From Actinopolymorpha cephalotaxi (GTDB lineage Bacteria; Actinomycetota; Actinomycetes; Propionibacteriales; Actinopolymorphaceae), in NCBI RefSeq assembly GCF_013408535.1, contig NZ_JACBZA010000001.1, positions 1,178,001 to 1,242,000 of the forward strand: 64,000 nt of DNA, given 5' to 3'. Numbering within the stretch: the stretch's first letter is position 1; every line of letters begins with the position of its first letter. Position numbers and translations under genes: made by a program. Of the stretch, positions 18,702 to 26,104 are shown in pieces. The notes beneath the pieces were generated by a model, which was given only the letters and a program-made list of their open reading frames with translations, did not search any database and was not told the origin of the DNA.

Positions 18702-18750
18702 TGGGGCCGGCAGCGTCCCGTTCGGTTCGGCCGAACGCGGCGCCGCCGGC
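18702..18750 (+). terminator. Compound stem-loop between khpA and rimM
   Basis: Outer arms GGGCCGGC (18702-18709) and GCCGGCCC (18743-18750) enclose an inner perfect stem GTTCGG (18718-18723)/CCGAAC (18729-18734) with a TTCGG loop. No T-run follows. It could be a T-less terminator, attenuator or processing site splitting rpsP-khpA from rimM-trmD; the 144-base gap holds no gene. Confidence 0.45.
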
Positions 18751-18830
18751 CCTTCGCACGTCCTGACCCCTCGCGCCCGCGCCCCGGCCGCGGTCGTGAC
18801 CCGCTCGTCCCGCCCCTCGGAGGCTGTCTG

Positions 18831-19436
18831 ATGGAGTTGCTCGTCGGCCGGATCGGCCGTGCCCACGGGCTCCGTGGCGAGGTCGCCGTCCAGGTGCGCA
18901 CCGACGCGCCGGAGGAGCGGTTCGTGCCGGGCGCGTCGTTCGCCACCGACAAGGGTGAGCTGCGGATCGACGCGGTGCGCTGGAGCAGCGGCCGGCTGCT
19001 GGCGTACTTCCACGGCGTACACGACCGGACCGGCGCCGAGCGGCTGCGCGGAACCGACCTGGTGGCCGAGGTGCCCGACGACGAGCGCCCCGAGGACCCC
19101 GACGAGTTCTACGACCACCAGTTGGTCGGGCTCGCCGCCGTGACGGTCGCCGGGGAGAACGTGGGGGAGGTGACCGAGGTCGTGCACCTGCCGATGCAGG
19201 ACCTGCTCGCCGTCCGCACGCCGGACGCGGGCGAGGTGCTCGTGCCGTTCGTCGCCGCGATCGTGCCGGAGGTCGACCTCGAGCACCGGCGGGTGCTGAT
19301 CGACCCGCCGCCGGGACTCCTGGGTGATGTCGAGGACGACGACGTGCCTGGCGACGAGCTTGACGGCGTGCCCGACGTGCCCGACGTGCCCGACGTGCCC
19401 GACGTGCCCGGCGGGGGACCGGAGGGTTCCCGGTGA
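18831..19436 (+). CDS. rimM: Ribosome maturation factor RimM
   Basis: 201 aa; about 170 is usual. ATG 18831 has CGGAGG before it. The RimM N-terminal domain reads [20 protein letters not shown], and the PRC-barrel half includes [30 protein letters not shown] and [12 protein letters not shown]. RimM binds S19 and aids 16S rRNA processing and 30S assembly. The excess length is a C-terminal acidic tail ending in four VPD repeats encoded by a perfect 9-base tandem repeat. The stop overlaps trmD by 4 bases. Confidence 0.95.
   Translation: MELLVGRIGRAHGLRGEVAVQVRTDAPEERFVPGASFATDKGELRIDAVRWSSGRLLAYFHGVHDRTGAERLRGTDLVAEVPDDERPEDPDEFYDHQLVGLAAVTVAGENVGEVTEVVHLPMQDLLAVRTPDAGEVLVPFVAAIVPEVDLEHRRVLIDPPPGLLGDVEDDDVPGDELDGVPDVPDVPDVPDVPGGGPEGSR
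19368..19410 (+). repeat. Perfect 9-bp tandem repeat in the rimM tail
   Basis: GTGCCCGAC occurs four times without a mismatch (19368-19403), followed by a partial fifth copy. It encodes VPD units at the protein's disordered end and suggests recent slippage. Confidence 0.9.
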
Positions 19437-20248
19437 GGCTGGACGTCGTCTCGATCTTCCCCGACTACCTCGCCCCGCTGAGGCTGTCGCTGGTGGGCAA
19501 GGCGGTCGACAGCGGCATCCTCGACCTGCGCGTCCACGACCTGCGCGACTGGACCCACGACCGGCACCGCACCGTCGACGACACTCCGTACGGCGGCGGC
19601 GCCGGCATGGTGATGCGGCCCGAGCCGTGGGGTGAGGCGCTGGACACCCTGGCCCCGCCCGACGGTGCCCAGCCGCGGTTCGTCGTACCCACGCCGGCCG
19701 GCCGGCCGTTCACCCAGGACCTCGCCACCGAACTCGCCGCCGAGCCGTGGCTGGTGTTCGGCTGCGGGCGGTACGAAGGGATCGACCAGCGGGTGGTGGA
19801 GTACGCCGGCAGTCGCATGCGGGTCGACGAGGTGTCCCTCGGCGACTACGTTCTCGCCGGCGGCGAGGTGGCCGTCCTGGTGATCGTCGAGGCGGTCGCC
19901 CGGCTGCTGCCCGGGGTGCTCGGCAACCCGGAGTCGCTGACCGAGGAGTCCCACGGCACCGGCTCCATGGCCGGACTCCTGGAGTACCCCGTCTACACCA
20001 AGCCCCCGAACTGGCGCGACCGCGAGGTCCCGCCCGTCCTGCTGTCCGGCCACCACGGACGGATCGCCCGCTGGCGCCGGGACGAGGCGCTGCGGCGGAC
20101 GGCGCGGCGCCGGCCCGACCTGCTGCGCCGGCTGGCCGCGGGAGGGCTCGACGCCCAGGACCGGAAGGTGATCGCGGAGCAGGCCCGGGAGGATGCCGAA
20201 CCGGATCAGGGGCCGGACCACGAGCCGGGGCACGAGCCGGGCGGCTGA
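19433..20248 (+). CDS. trmD: tRNA (guanine-37-N1)-methyltransferase
   Basis: 271 aa, GTG 19433. SPOUT-fold signatures: [55 protein letters not shown] and [18 protein letters not shown], which form the trefoil knot that binds S-adenosylmethionine. The C-terminal helical domain carries [10 protein letters not shown] and TKPPNWR. TrmD methylates G37 of tRNAs reading CNN/CGG-type codons to prevent +1 frameshifts. It is coupled to rimM (GTGA overlap). The final ~25 residues are Glu/Pro-rich and variable. Confidence 0.97.
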   Translation: MRLDVVSIFPDYLAPLRLSLVGKAVDSGILDLRVHDLRDWTHDRHRTVDDTPYGGGAGMVMRPEPWGEALDTLAPPDGAQPRFVVPTPAGRPFTQDLATELAAEPWLVFGCGRYEGIDQRVVEYAGSRMRVDEVSLGDYVLAGGEVAVLVIVEAVARLLPGVLGNPESLTEESHGTGSMAGLLEYPVYTKPPNWRDREVPPVLLSGHHGRIARWRRDEALRRTARRRPDLLRRLAAGGLDAQDRKVIAEQAREDAEPDQGPDHEPGHEPGG

Positions 20249-20468
20249 TCCCGGCCGAGACCCGCCCAAGCCGGGCGGACCGGCTCGGCTTTCCGGGTCG
20301 CTGTGGGCGTTCCCAGCTCGGTATGCCACACTTGGCCGCTGGCTGCCCACCTGCGGGTCCAGCCACACGCGTTCCTGCCTCAGGGGGAGCGCCCGGGCAC
20401 TGGCCCGATCGCATCACCACGTACCAACCATCTACCGATGGTGACCTGTGGCACCACGAGGAGAAGAC

Positions 20469-20828
20469 ATGAGTTCGCTCGATGCCGTCGACGCCGCCTC
20501 CCTGCGCAGCGACGTTCCCGCGTTCCAGGCCGGCGACACGCTGAAGGTGCACGTCAAGGTCGTCGAAGGTAACCGCAGCCGGATCCAGGTCTTCCAGGGC
20601 GTCTGCCTCAGGCGTGCCGGTGCCGGGCTCAAGGCGACCTTCACGGTCCGCAAGGTGAGCTTCGGCGTCGGAGTGGAGCGCACGTTCCCCGTGCACACCC
20701 CGATCATCGACAAGATCGAGGTCGCCACCCGCGGCGACGTGCGCCGCGCGAAGCTCTACTACGTCCGTGGTCTGCGCGGCAAGGCCGCGAAGATCAAGGA
20801 GAAGCGCGAGTCCACCGCCGCGCACTGA
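20469..20828 (+). CDS. rplS: 50S ribosomal protein L19
   Basis: 119 aa, the normal L19 size. ATG 20469 is preceded by GAGGAGA. Core features: [58 protein letters not shown] and the C-terminal [21 protein letters not shown]19 sits at the 30S-50S interface. The 220-base upstream gap (20249-20468) has no gene and may hold its own promoter and leader; I see a CACACT element at 20327-20332 but no convincing -35 or regulatory fold. Confidence 0.97.
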   Translation: MSSLDAVDAASLRSDVPAFQAGDTLKVHVKVVEGNRSRIQVFQGVCLRRAGAGLKATFTVRKVSFGVGVERTFPVHTPIIDKIEVATRGDVRRAKLYYVRGLRGKAAKIKEKRESTAAH

Positions 20829-20839
20829 GCCTGTCGGAC

Positions 20840-20845
20840 TAGGCT
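20840..20845 (+). promoter_or_regulatory. Candidate -10 giving a leaderless lepB mRNA
   Basis: TAGGCT lies 6 bases before the GTG at 20852, so transcription would start at or near the start codon. No Shine-Dalgarno sequence is seen there, and the gap from rplS is only 23 bases. A clear -35 is lacking. Confidence 0.4.
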
Positions 20846-20851
20846 CGACGG

Positions 20852-21781
20852 GTGGATGAACGGGAGATCGCTGCCGGCCGCGAGCCGGCAACCGGGAGGG
20901 CGTCGACTGTGGGGTCCAACGACGGGTCGGACAAGGGCGAGGCCCGGCGTAACCACGGCAAGGAGCGCTCCTTCTGGCGCGAGCTCCCCGTCCTCGTGGT
21001 CCTGGCCCTCGGTCTCGCGCTGCTGATCAAGACCTTCCTGGTCCAGGCGTTCTACATCCCGTCGGAGTCGATGGAGAACACCCTCGTCCCCGGCGACCGG
21101 GTGCTCGTCAACAAGCTGTCGTACCGCCTGGGCGAGATCCAGCGCGGCGACGTGATCGTGTTCAACGGTGCCGACTCCTGGGAGAGCGAGGTCGACCTCG
21201 CTCCGCCCAGCGGGTCGGTGCAGAAGTTGCTGCACCGGGTGGGCGAGCTGTTCGGCTTCTCCACCGTCGGCGAGAAGGACTTCATCAAGCGGGTGATCGG
21301 CCTGCCCGGTGACCACGTGGTCTGCTGCGACAAGCAGAACCGCGTGACGGTCAACGGCAAGCCGATCACCGAGGGCGGCTACCTCCACCCGGGCGACCCG
21401 CCGTCGGCGATGGCGTTCGACATCCGCGTCCCGGCGGACCGGCTGTGGGTGATGGGCGACCACCGCTCCGCCTCCGCCGACTCCCGTTCCCACCTGGGTG
21501 ACCCCGGTGGCGGAACCATCCCGATCGACCACGTGGTCGGCCGCGCGTTCGTGATCGTGTGGCCGCTGGACCGGGTCGACCTGCTCACCCGGCCGGGTGC
21601 CTACGGCGACGCCGGCCTGGCCAGTGGTCCCCGTGCGCCGGCCGGCTCGCTGAGTTCTCCCCCGACTTCTCCGTTGACCGATGCCGTGCCCGTCCTGGCC
21701 GGTGCAGGTGTCGTGTTCCCGCTCGCCGGGTTGCGGCGCGGGCTGGCGCGACGCCGCCGCCGGTCCCGGGCGGATCGCTGA
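20852..21781 (+). CDS. lepB: Signal peptidase I
   Basis: 309 aa. After a charged cytoplasmic N-terminus of about 45 residues comes one membrane helix (LPVLVVLALGLALLIKTFLVQAF). Family boxes follow: YIPSESMENTLVPGDRVLVNK with the nucleophile Ser in SESM, RGDVIVF, DFIKRVIGLPGDHV with the general-base Lys (IKR), and LWVMGDHRSASADSRSH. It cuts signal peptides from secreted preproteins on the outer face of the membrane. A second hydrophobic stretch near the C-terminus (VPVLAGAGVVFPLAGL) followed by an Arg-rich end suggests a two-helix topology. Confidence 0.95.
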   Translation: MDEREIAAGREPATGRASTVGSNDGSDKGEARRNHGKERSFWRELPVLVVLALGLALLIKTFLVQAFYIPSESMENTLVPGDRVLVNKLSYRLGEIQRGDVIVFNGADSWESEVDLAPPSGSVQKLLHRVGELFGFSTVGEKDFIKRVIGLPGDHVVCCDKQNRVTVNGKPITEGGYLHPGDPPSAMAFDIRVPADRLWVMGDHRSASADSRSHLGDPGGGTIPIDHVVGRAFVIVWPLDRVDLLTRPGAYGDAGLASGPRAPAGSLSSPPTSPLTDAVPVLAGAGVVFPLAGLRRGLARRRRRSRADR

Positions 21782-21796
21782 CCGGGAGGTCAGGCC

Positions 21797-22681
21797 ATGC
21801 CAGCCGTACGCCGAGTGGTGGTCCGGCGAGACTCCGGCCTCTACGCGTACGAACGCGCCCTGGTCCGTGGCGGACTCACCCCCGTGGCCGGCGTCGACGA
21901 GGCCGGGCGGGGTGCCTGTGCGGGCCCGCTGGTCTCCGCGGCGGTGATCCTCCCCGAGGGGAGTCGCGGTGAGATACGCGGGCTCGCCGACTCCAAGCTG
22001 CTGACCGCCGCGGCCCGCGAGCGCTGCTACGCCGAGATCGTCCGGCGGGCGGTCGCCTGGTCCGTGGTGGTCGTACCCCCCGCCGAGTGCGACCGGCTCG
22101 GCATGCACCGGGTCAACATCGAGGCGCTGCGGCGGGCGCTGTTCGCGCTGGACACCCGGCCGGCGTACGTCCTCACCGACGGCTTCCCGGTCGACGGGCT
22201 CGGCGCCCCGGGCCTCGCGGTCTGGAAGGGCGACCGGGTGATCGCCTGCATCGCCGCCGCCTCGGTGATCGCGAAGGTCACCCGCGACCGGCTGATGTGC
22301 GAGCTGGCCGAGCACTATCCGGCGTACGACTTCGCCACCCACAAGGGCTACTGCACGGCCGACCACCAGGCAGCGCTCGACCGGTACGGACCGTGTCCGG
22401 AGCACCGGCTGCGTTACATCAACGTCCGGCGCGCCGCGGGAGCCGCCCGCAGCGGACCGGTTCCGGCCTCGCCGGACGAGTGGGAAGCCGGGGACGAAAC
22501 GGACGGATCGGCCCCGGCCGGGTCCGTGCCGGGCGGGTCCAGCGTCATGGGCCAGAATGGTGCCGGGACGGCCTCCGTTCCGGGCGGCGACCGGCCGGCC
22601 GACGACCAACCGACCGACTGCGAGGACCTGGTGAGCGTGACGACGGGGAACCGAGCTCGGGGAGGGGAGCGCGCGCGATGA
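21797..22681 (+). CDS. rnhB: Ribonuclease HII
   Basis: 294 aa, longer than the 200-260 usual. ATG at 21797 follows GGGAGG. The catalytic DEDD set is visible: GVDEAGRGACAGPLVSAAVI (Asp-Glu), LADSKLL, and the later Asp in VLTDGFPV. KGDRVIACIAAASVIAKVTRDRLM and HKGYCTADHQAAL complete the fold. It removes ribonucleotides from DNA and RNA of hybrids. The ~75 C-terminal residues after YINVRRAAG are Gly/Ala/Pro/Asp-rich, unconserved in appearance and probably disordered. The stop overlaps the next gene (ATGA). Confidence 0.94.
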   Translation: MPAVRRVVVRRDSGLYAYERALVRGGLTPVAGVDEAGRGACAGPLVSAAVILPEGSRGEIRGLADSKLLTAAARERCYAEIVRRAVAWSVVVVPPAECDRLGMHRVNIEALRRALFALDTRPAYVLTDGFPVDGLGAPGLAVWKGDRVIACIAAASVIAKVTRDRLMCELAEHYPAYDFATHKGYCTADHQAALDRYGPCPEHRLRYINVRRAAGAARSGPVPASPDEWEAGDETDGSAPAGSVPGGSSVMGQNGAGTASVPGGDRPADDQPTDCEDLVSVTTGNRARGGERAR

Positions 22682-23010
22682 GCGCCGAAGACCTCGAGAA
22701 GTACGAAACCGAGATGGAGCTCCAGCTCTACCGCGAATACCGCGACGTCGTCGGGATCTTCAAGTACGTCGTGGAGACCGATCGCCGGTTCTACCTCGCG
22801 AACCACGTCGACCTGAAGGTCCGCAGCGAGGGCGGGGAGACCTATTTCGAGGTCACCATGTCCGACGCCTGGGTGTGGGACATGTACCGCCCTGCCCGGT
22901 TCGTGAAGAACGTCAAGGTGGTGACGTTCAAGGACGTCAACGTCGAGGAGCTGGCCAAGAGCGACTTCGACGTGCCCAAGGACGACGGCCCCTTCGGCGG
23001 CGACCGGTGA
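22678..23010 (+). CDS. DUF2469 family protein
   Basis: 110 aa, almost exactly the size of its actinobacterial family (Rv2901c-like). It starts MSAEDLEKYETEMELQLYRE and continues YRDVVGIFKYVVETDRRFYL and MSDAWVWDMYRPARFVKNV, all highly typical. Function is unestablished. Its conserved place directly after rnhB and near yraN is the best clue; the acidic N-terminal helix and aromatic core suggest a small soluble protein. Overlaps both neighbours by 4 bases, so it is translated in a run with them. Confidence 0.93.
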   Translation: MSAEDLEKYETEMELQLYREYRDVVGIFKYVVETDRRFYLANHVDLKVRSEGGETYFEVTMSDAWVWDMYRPARFVKNVKVVTFKDVNVEELAKSDFDVPKDDGPFGGDR

Positions 23011-23582
23011 CGGACCCGAGCGGTTTCCAGGCCAGGTTCGGATCCAACGATCACTTCGAGGTACGCCAGCAGCTGCGGCTGACCGTCAACCGCTACGAGA
23101 TCTGGACCGACGACGTCCTGGTCGCCGTGGCCCAGCAGAAGCGGATGGCGTTCCGGGAACAGGTCACGCTGTACGCCGGCGACGGGACGGACACGCCGCT
23201 GTTCGGCTTCAAGGCCCGGTCGGTCGTCGACCTCGGCGCGACCTACGAGGTGACCGCCGCGGACGGCTCGCCGGTCGGGTCGTTCCGCAAGGACTTCCGC
23301 CGGTCGCTGCTCCGCTCCACCTGGCACCTGTCCCAGCCGGGTGTGGGGGAGTGCGTCGGGCGCGAACGCAGCCAGCTGTTCGCGATCCTGCGCCGGGTGC
23401 AGGACTCCCTACCGTTGCCGTACCACTTCGACTTCGCCGCCGAGGACGGCCGGCCGGTGATGTCGGTCGAGCGCCGGTTCGGGCTGCGCGACCGCTACGA
23501 CGTGACCGTGCGCGACCCCGCACTCGACCGGCGGCTGGCGTGCGCGATGGCGGTCGCCCTGGACGCGCTGCAGGACCGCTGA
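23007..23582 (+). CDS. LURP-one-related/DUF567-like protein
   Basis: 191 aa from GTG 23007, which overlaps the DUF2469 stop. The sequence shows the alternating hydrophobic beta strands of the LURP-one/tubby-like fold: LTVNRYEIWTDDVLVAVAQQK, LFGFKARSVVDLGATYEVTA, GSPVGSFRKDFRRSLLRSTWH and RRFGLRDRYDVTVRDPALDRR. No catalytic motif is visible. Related proteins resemble phospholipid scramblase domains and have no agreed role in bacteria. Translation is coupled to DUF2469. Confidence 0.8.
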   Translation: MTDPSGFQARFGSNDHFEVRQQLRLTVNRYEIWTDDVLVAVAQQKRMAFREQVTLYAGDGTDTPLFGFKARSVVDLGATYEVTAADGSPVGSFRKDFRRSLLRSTWHLSQPGVGECVGRERSQLFAILRRVQDSLPLPYHFDFAAEDGRPVMSVERRFGLRDRYDVTVRDPALDRRLACAMAVALDALQDR

Positions 23583-23585
23583 CCG

Positions 23586-24341
23586 ATGACCGACGTCCGC
23601 GAGTCCCGGCCCGCCGGCACCGAGCCACTGGCGCCGGAGACGCTTGCCGCGCTGCGCCAGGTGTCGACCGCGACCCTGACCACCCAGCTGATGTCGCGCG
23701 GCCTGCGCAACACGTTCCTCGCCGGCCTGCGGCCGCTGAACCCGCAGGCGCCGCGAATGGTCGGCACCGCGTTCACGCTGCGCTACATCCCGGCCCGGGA
23801 GGACCTCGACGTCCTCGGCGTCTTCGCCGACCCCGAGCACCCGCAGCGCAAGGCGGTCGAGTCGGTCGGGCCCGGGCAGGTGCTGGTGATGGACTGCCGG
23901 GGGCAGGGCCGGGCGGCGTCCCTGGGCGGCATCCTCGGCACCCGGCTGCTGCGCCGCGGCGCGGCCGGCGTGGTCACCGACGGCGCGGTCCGTGACTCGC
24001 CGACGTTCGCCACGCTGGGTCTTCCGGCGTACTCCGCGGGCGTGTCGGCCACCACCAACCTCGTCCAGCACCACGCCGTCGACCTGCAGGTGCCGATCGG
24101 CTGCGCGGAGGTTCCGGTGTATCCCGGCGACGTACTGGTCGGTGACGGCGAGGGCGTGGTGTGCGTCCCGCGTGAGCTGGCCGCTGAGGTGGCCCGCGAC
24201 GCGGTCGCGCAGGAGCACCTGGAGGAGTTCGTCCAGGCGGAGATCGAGGCCGGGGCGGCGCTGCCCGGGGTCTACCCGCCGAACGAACAGACCCGGGAGC
24301 GCTACCGCGCCTGGGCGAAGGACCACCCGCCCCAGGTCTGA
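23586..24341 (+). CDS. RraA family protein (4-hydroxy-4-methyl-2-oxoglutarate aldolase-like)
   Basis: 251 aa; RraA itself is about 160, and this longer type is common beside sugar-acid enzymes. Core signature: GQGRAASLGGILGTRLLRRGAAG and VVTDGAVRDSPTF, with the Gly-rich turn and the R-D pair that binds Mg2+ and pyruvate enolate in the aldolase subgroup (about residues 105-145). The protein is cytoplasmic. The downstream convergent operon encodes an IlvD/Edd dehydratase and a TPP enzyme, the usual company of aldolases acting on 2-keto-3-deoxy acids. True RNase E inhibition is unlikely for this branch (inference). Confidence 0.85.
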   Translation: MTDVRESRPAGTEPLAPETLAALRQVSTATLTTQLMSRGLRNTFLAGLRPLNPQAPRMVGTAFTLRYIPAREDLDVLGVFADPEHPQRKAVESVGPGQVLVMDCRGQGRAASLGGILGTRLLRRGAAGVVTDGAVRDSPTFATLGLPAYSAGVSATTNLVQHHAVDLQVPIGCAEVPVYPGDVLVGDGEGVVCVPRELAAEVARDAVAQEHLEEFVQAEIEAGAALPGVYPPNEQTRERYRAWAKDHPPQV

Positions 24342-24344
24342 GCT

Positions 24345-24390
24345 CCTGCCCCGCACTCAGTTGGCCACCTGCCCGGCACTCAGTGGGCCT
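24345..24390. repeat. 23-bp tandem duplication at the convergent 3' ends
   Basis: Units 24345-24367 and 24368-24390 differ at only 3 of 23 positions (8, 18 and 23). The second unit contains the dehydratase stop (TCA on the plus strand at 24380-24382), so the duplication extends the 3' end of that gene. Confidence 0.8.
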
Positions 24391-26104
24391 CCGGCGCGGC
24401 GACCTCGCCCTCGCGGGCGAGGAAGTCGAAGTCGCAGCCCTCCTCGGCCTGGGTGATGTGGGAGAGGTACAGCGCGCCGTACCCCCGCCCGTACGCCGGT
24501 GCCGGCGGCGTCCACGTGGCCCGGCGTTCGGCCAGCTCGGTGTCGGAGACCTCCAGGCTCAGCCGGCGTCCGGCCACGTCGAGGGTCACCAGGTCACCGT
24601 CGCGGACCAGCGCGAGCGGCCCGCCGACGTGCGACTCGGGCGAGACGTGCAGAACGCAGGCGCCGTAGCTCGTCCCGCTCATCCGGGCGTCGGAGATCCG
24701 CAGCATGTCCCGCACACCCTGCTTCAGCAGCCGGTCGGGGATCGGCAGCATGCCGTACTCCGGCATACCGGGCCCGCCGTGCGGCCCCGCGCCGCGCAGC
24801 ACCAGCACCGTGTCCGGCGTGATCGGCAGGGACTCGTCGTTGATCCGGCGCTGCAGGTCCTGGTAGCCGTCGAAGACCACGGCGGGGCCGGTGTGCCGGT
24901 GGAAGCGCGGGTCGGCCGCCGCGTGCTTGATCACCGCGCCGGCCGGGGCGAGGTTGCCGCGCAGCACGGCCAGGCCACCCTCGGGCCACACCGGCTTGTC
25001 CAGCGGGCGGATCACGTCCGCGTCGTACACCTCGGCGCCTTCCAGCACCTCGGCCTGTGTCCGGCCGGTCACGTTGATCCGGTCCAGGTGCAGCAGGTCC
25101 CGAAGCTGGGCGAGCAGGCCGCGCAACCCGCCGGCGTAGAAGAAGTCCTCCATCAGGTAGGCGCCGGTCGGACGGATGTTGGCCAGCACGGGCACCCGGC
25201 GCGACAGCTCGTCGAAGTCGTCCAGCGTCAACTCGGCCTTGCTCCGGCCGGCCATCGCGATCAGGTGGATGACGGCGTTGGTGGACCCGCCGAGCGCGAG
25301 CACCGTGGTCACCGCGTCGAGGTAGGCGCGCCGGTCCAGGATCCGGGACGGCTTCCGGTCGTTCCACACCATGTCCACCGCGAGCCGGCCACTGGCCGCG
25401 GCCATCCGGGCGTGCGCGGAGTCCGCCGCCGGGATCGACGCCGCGCCCGGCAGCGTCATGCCGAGCGCCTCCGCCGCCGAGGTCATGGTGGACGCCGTAC
25501 CCATCGTCATGCAGTGGCCGGGCGAGCGCGCGATGCCGTCCTCGAGCTCGCTCCACTCCTGGTCGCCGATCACACCGGCCCGCTTGTCCGCCCAGTACTT
25601 CCACACGTCGCTGCCGCTGCCCAGGACCGTGCCGCGCCAGTTGCCCCGCAGCATCGGCCCGGCCGGGACGAAGATCGAGGGGACGTCCATGCTGACCGCG
25701 CCCATCAGCAACGCCGGGGTGGTCTTGTCGCAGCCGCCGAGCAGGACCGCACCGTCGATGGGGTAGGACCGCAGCAGCTCCTCGGTCTCCATCGCGAGCA
25801 GGTTGCGGTAGAGCATCGTGCTCGGCTTCTGGAACGGCTCCGACAACGAGATCGCGGGCATCTCGACGGGATAGCCGCCCGCCTGCCACACGCCGCGCTT
25901 GACCTCCTCGGCCCGCTGGCGCAGGTGGGTGTGGCAGGGGTTGATCTCGCTCCAGGTGTTGATCACCCCGATCACCGGCTTGCCCAGGTGCTCATCGGCG
26001 CTGATGCCCATCTGGCGGGTACGGGAACGGTGGCCGAAGGCGCGCAGGCCGGGGTCGCCGTACCACGCGTGGCTGCGCAGGTCCTCGGGGCGAAGGCGGG
26101 TCAC
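24380..26104 (-). CDS. IlvD/Edd family dehydratase (sugar-acid dehydratase-like)
   Basis: 574 aa from GTG 26104, which follows GGGAGA and overlaps the stop of the TPP enzyme gene. The three cluster-binding cysteine motifs are present: NPCHTHLR (about residue 55), GGCDKTTPA (about 125) and SPGHCMTMGTAST (about 195). Further family blocks are VLALGGSTNAVIHL, LRGNLAPAGAVIKHAA and the C-terminal SDARMSGTSYGACVLHVSPES. The CDKTTPA variant and WYGDPGLRAFGHRSRTRQMG start are those of arabinonate/xylonate-type dehydratases rather than branched-chain IlvD. It would convert an aldonic acid to a 2-keto-3-deoxy acid using an Fe-S cluster and Mg2+. Confidence 0.88.
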   Translation of the reverse strand: MTRLRPEDLRSHAWYGDPGLRAFGHRSRTRQMGISADEHLGKPVIGVINTWSEINPCHTHLRQRAEEVKRGVWQAGGYPVEMPAISLSEPFQKPSTMLYRNLLAMETEELLRSYPIDGAVLLGGCDKTTPALLMGAVSMDVPSIFVPAGPMLRGNWRGTVLGSGSDVWKYWADKRAGVIGDQEWSELEDGIARSPGHCMTMGTASTMTSAAEALGMTLPGAASIPAADSAHARMAAASGRLAVDMVWNDRKPSRILDRRAYLDAVTTVLALGGSTNAVIHLIAMAGRSKAELTLDDFDELSRRVPVLANIRPTGAYLMEDFFYAGGLRGLLAQLRDLLHLDRINVTGRTQAEVLEGAEVYDADVIRPLDKPVWPEGGLAVLRGNLAPAGAVIKHAAADPRFHRHTGPAVVFDGYQDLQRRINDESLPITPDTVLVLRGAGPHGGPGMPEYGMLPIPDRLLKQGVRDMLRISDARMSGTSYGACVLHVSPESHVGGPLALVRDGDLVTLDVAGRRLSLEVSDTELAERRATWTPPAPAYGRGYGALYLSHITQAEEGCDFDFLAREGEVAAPEAH

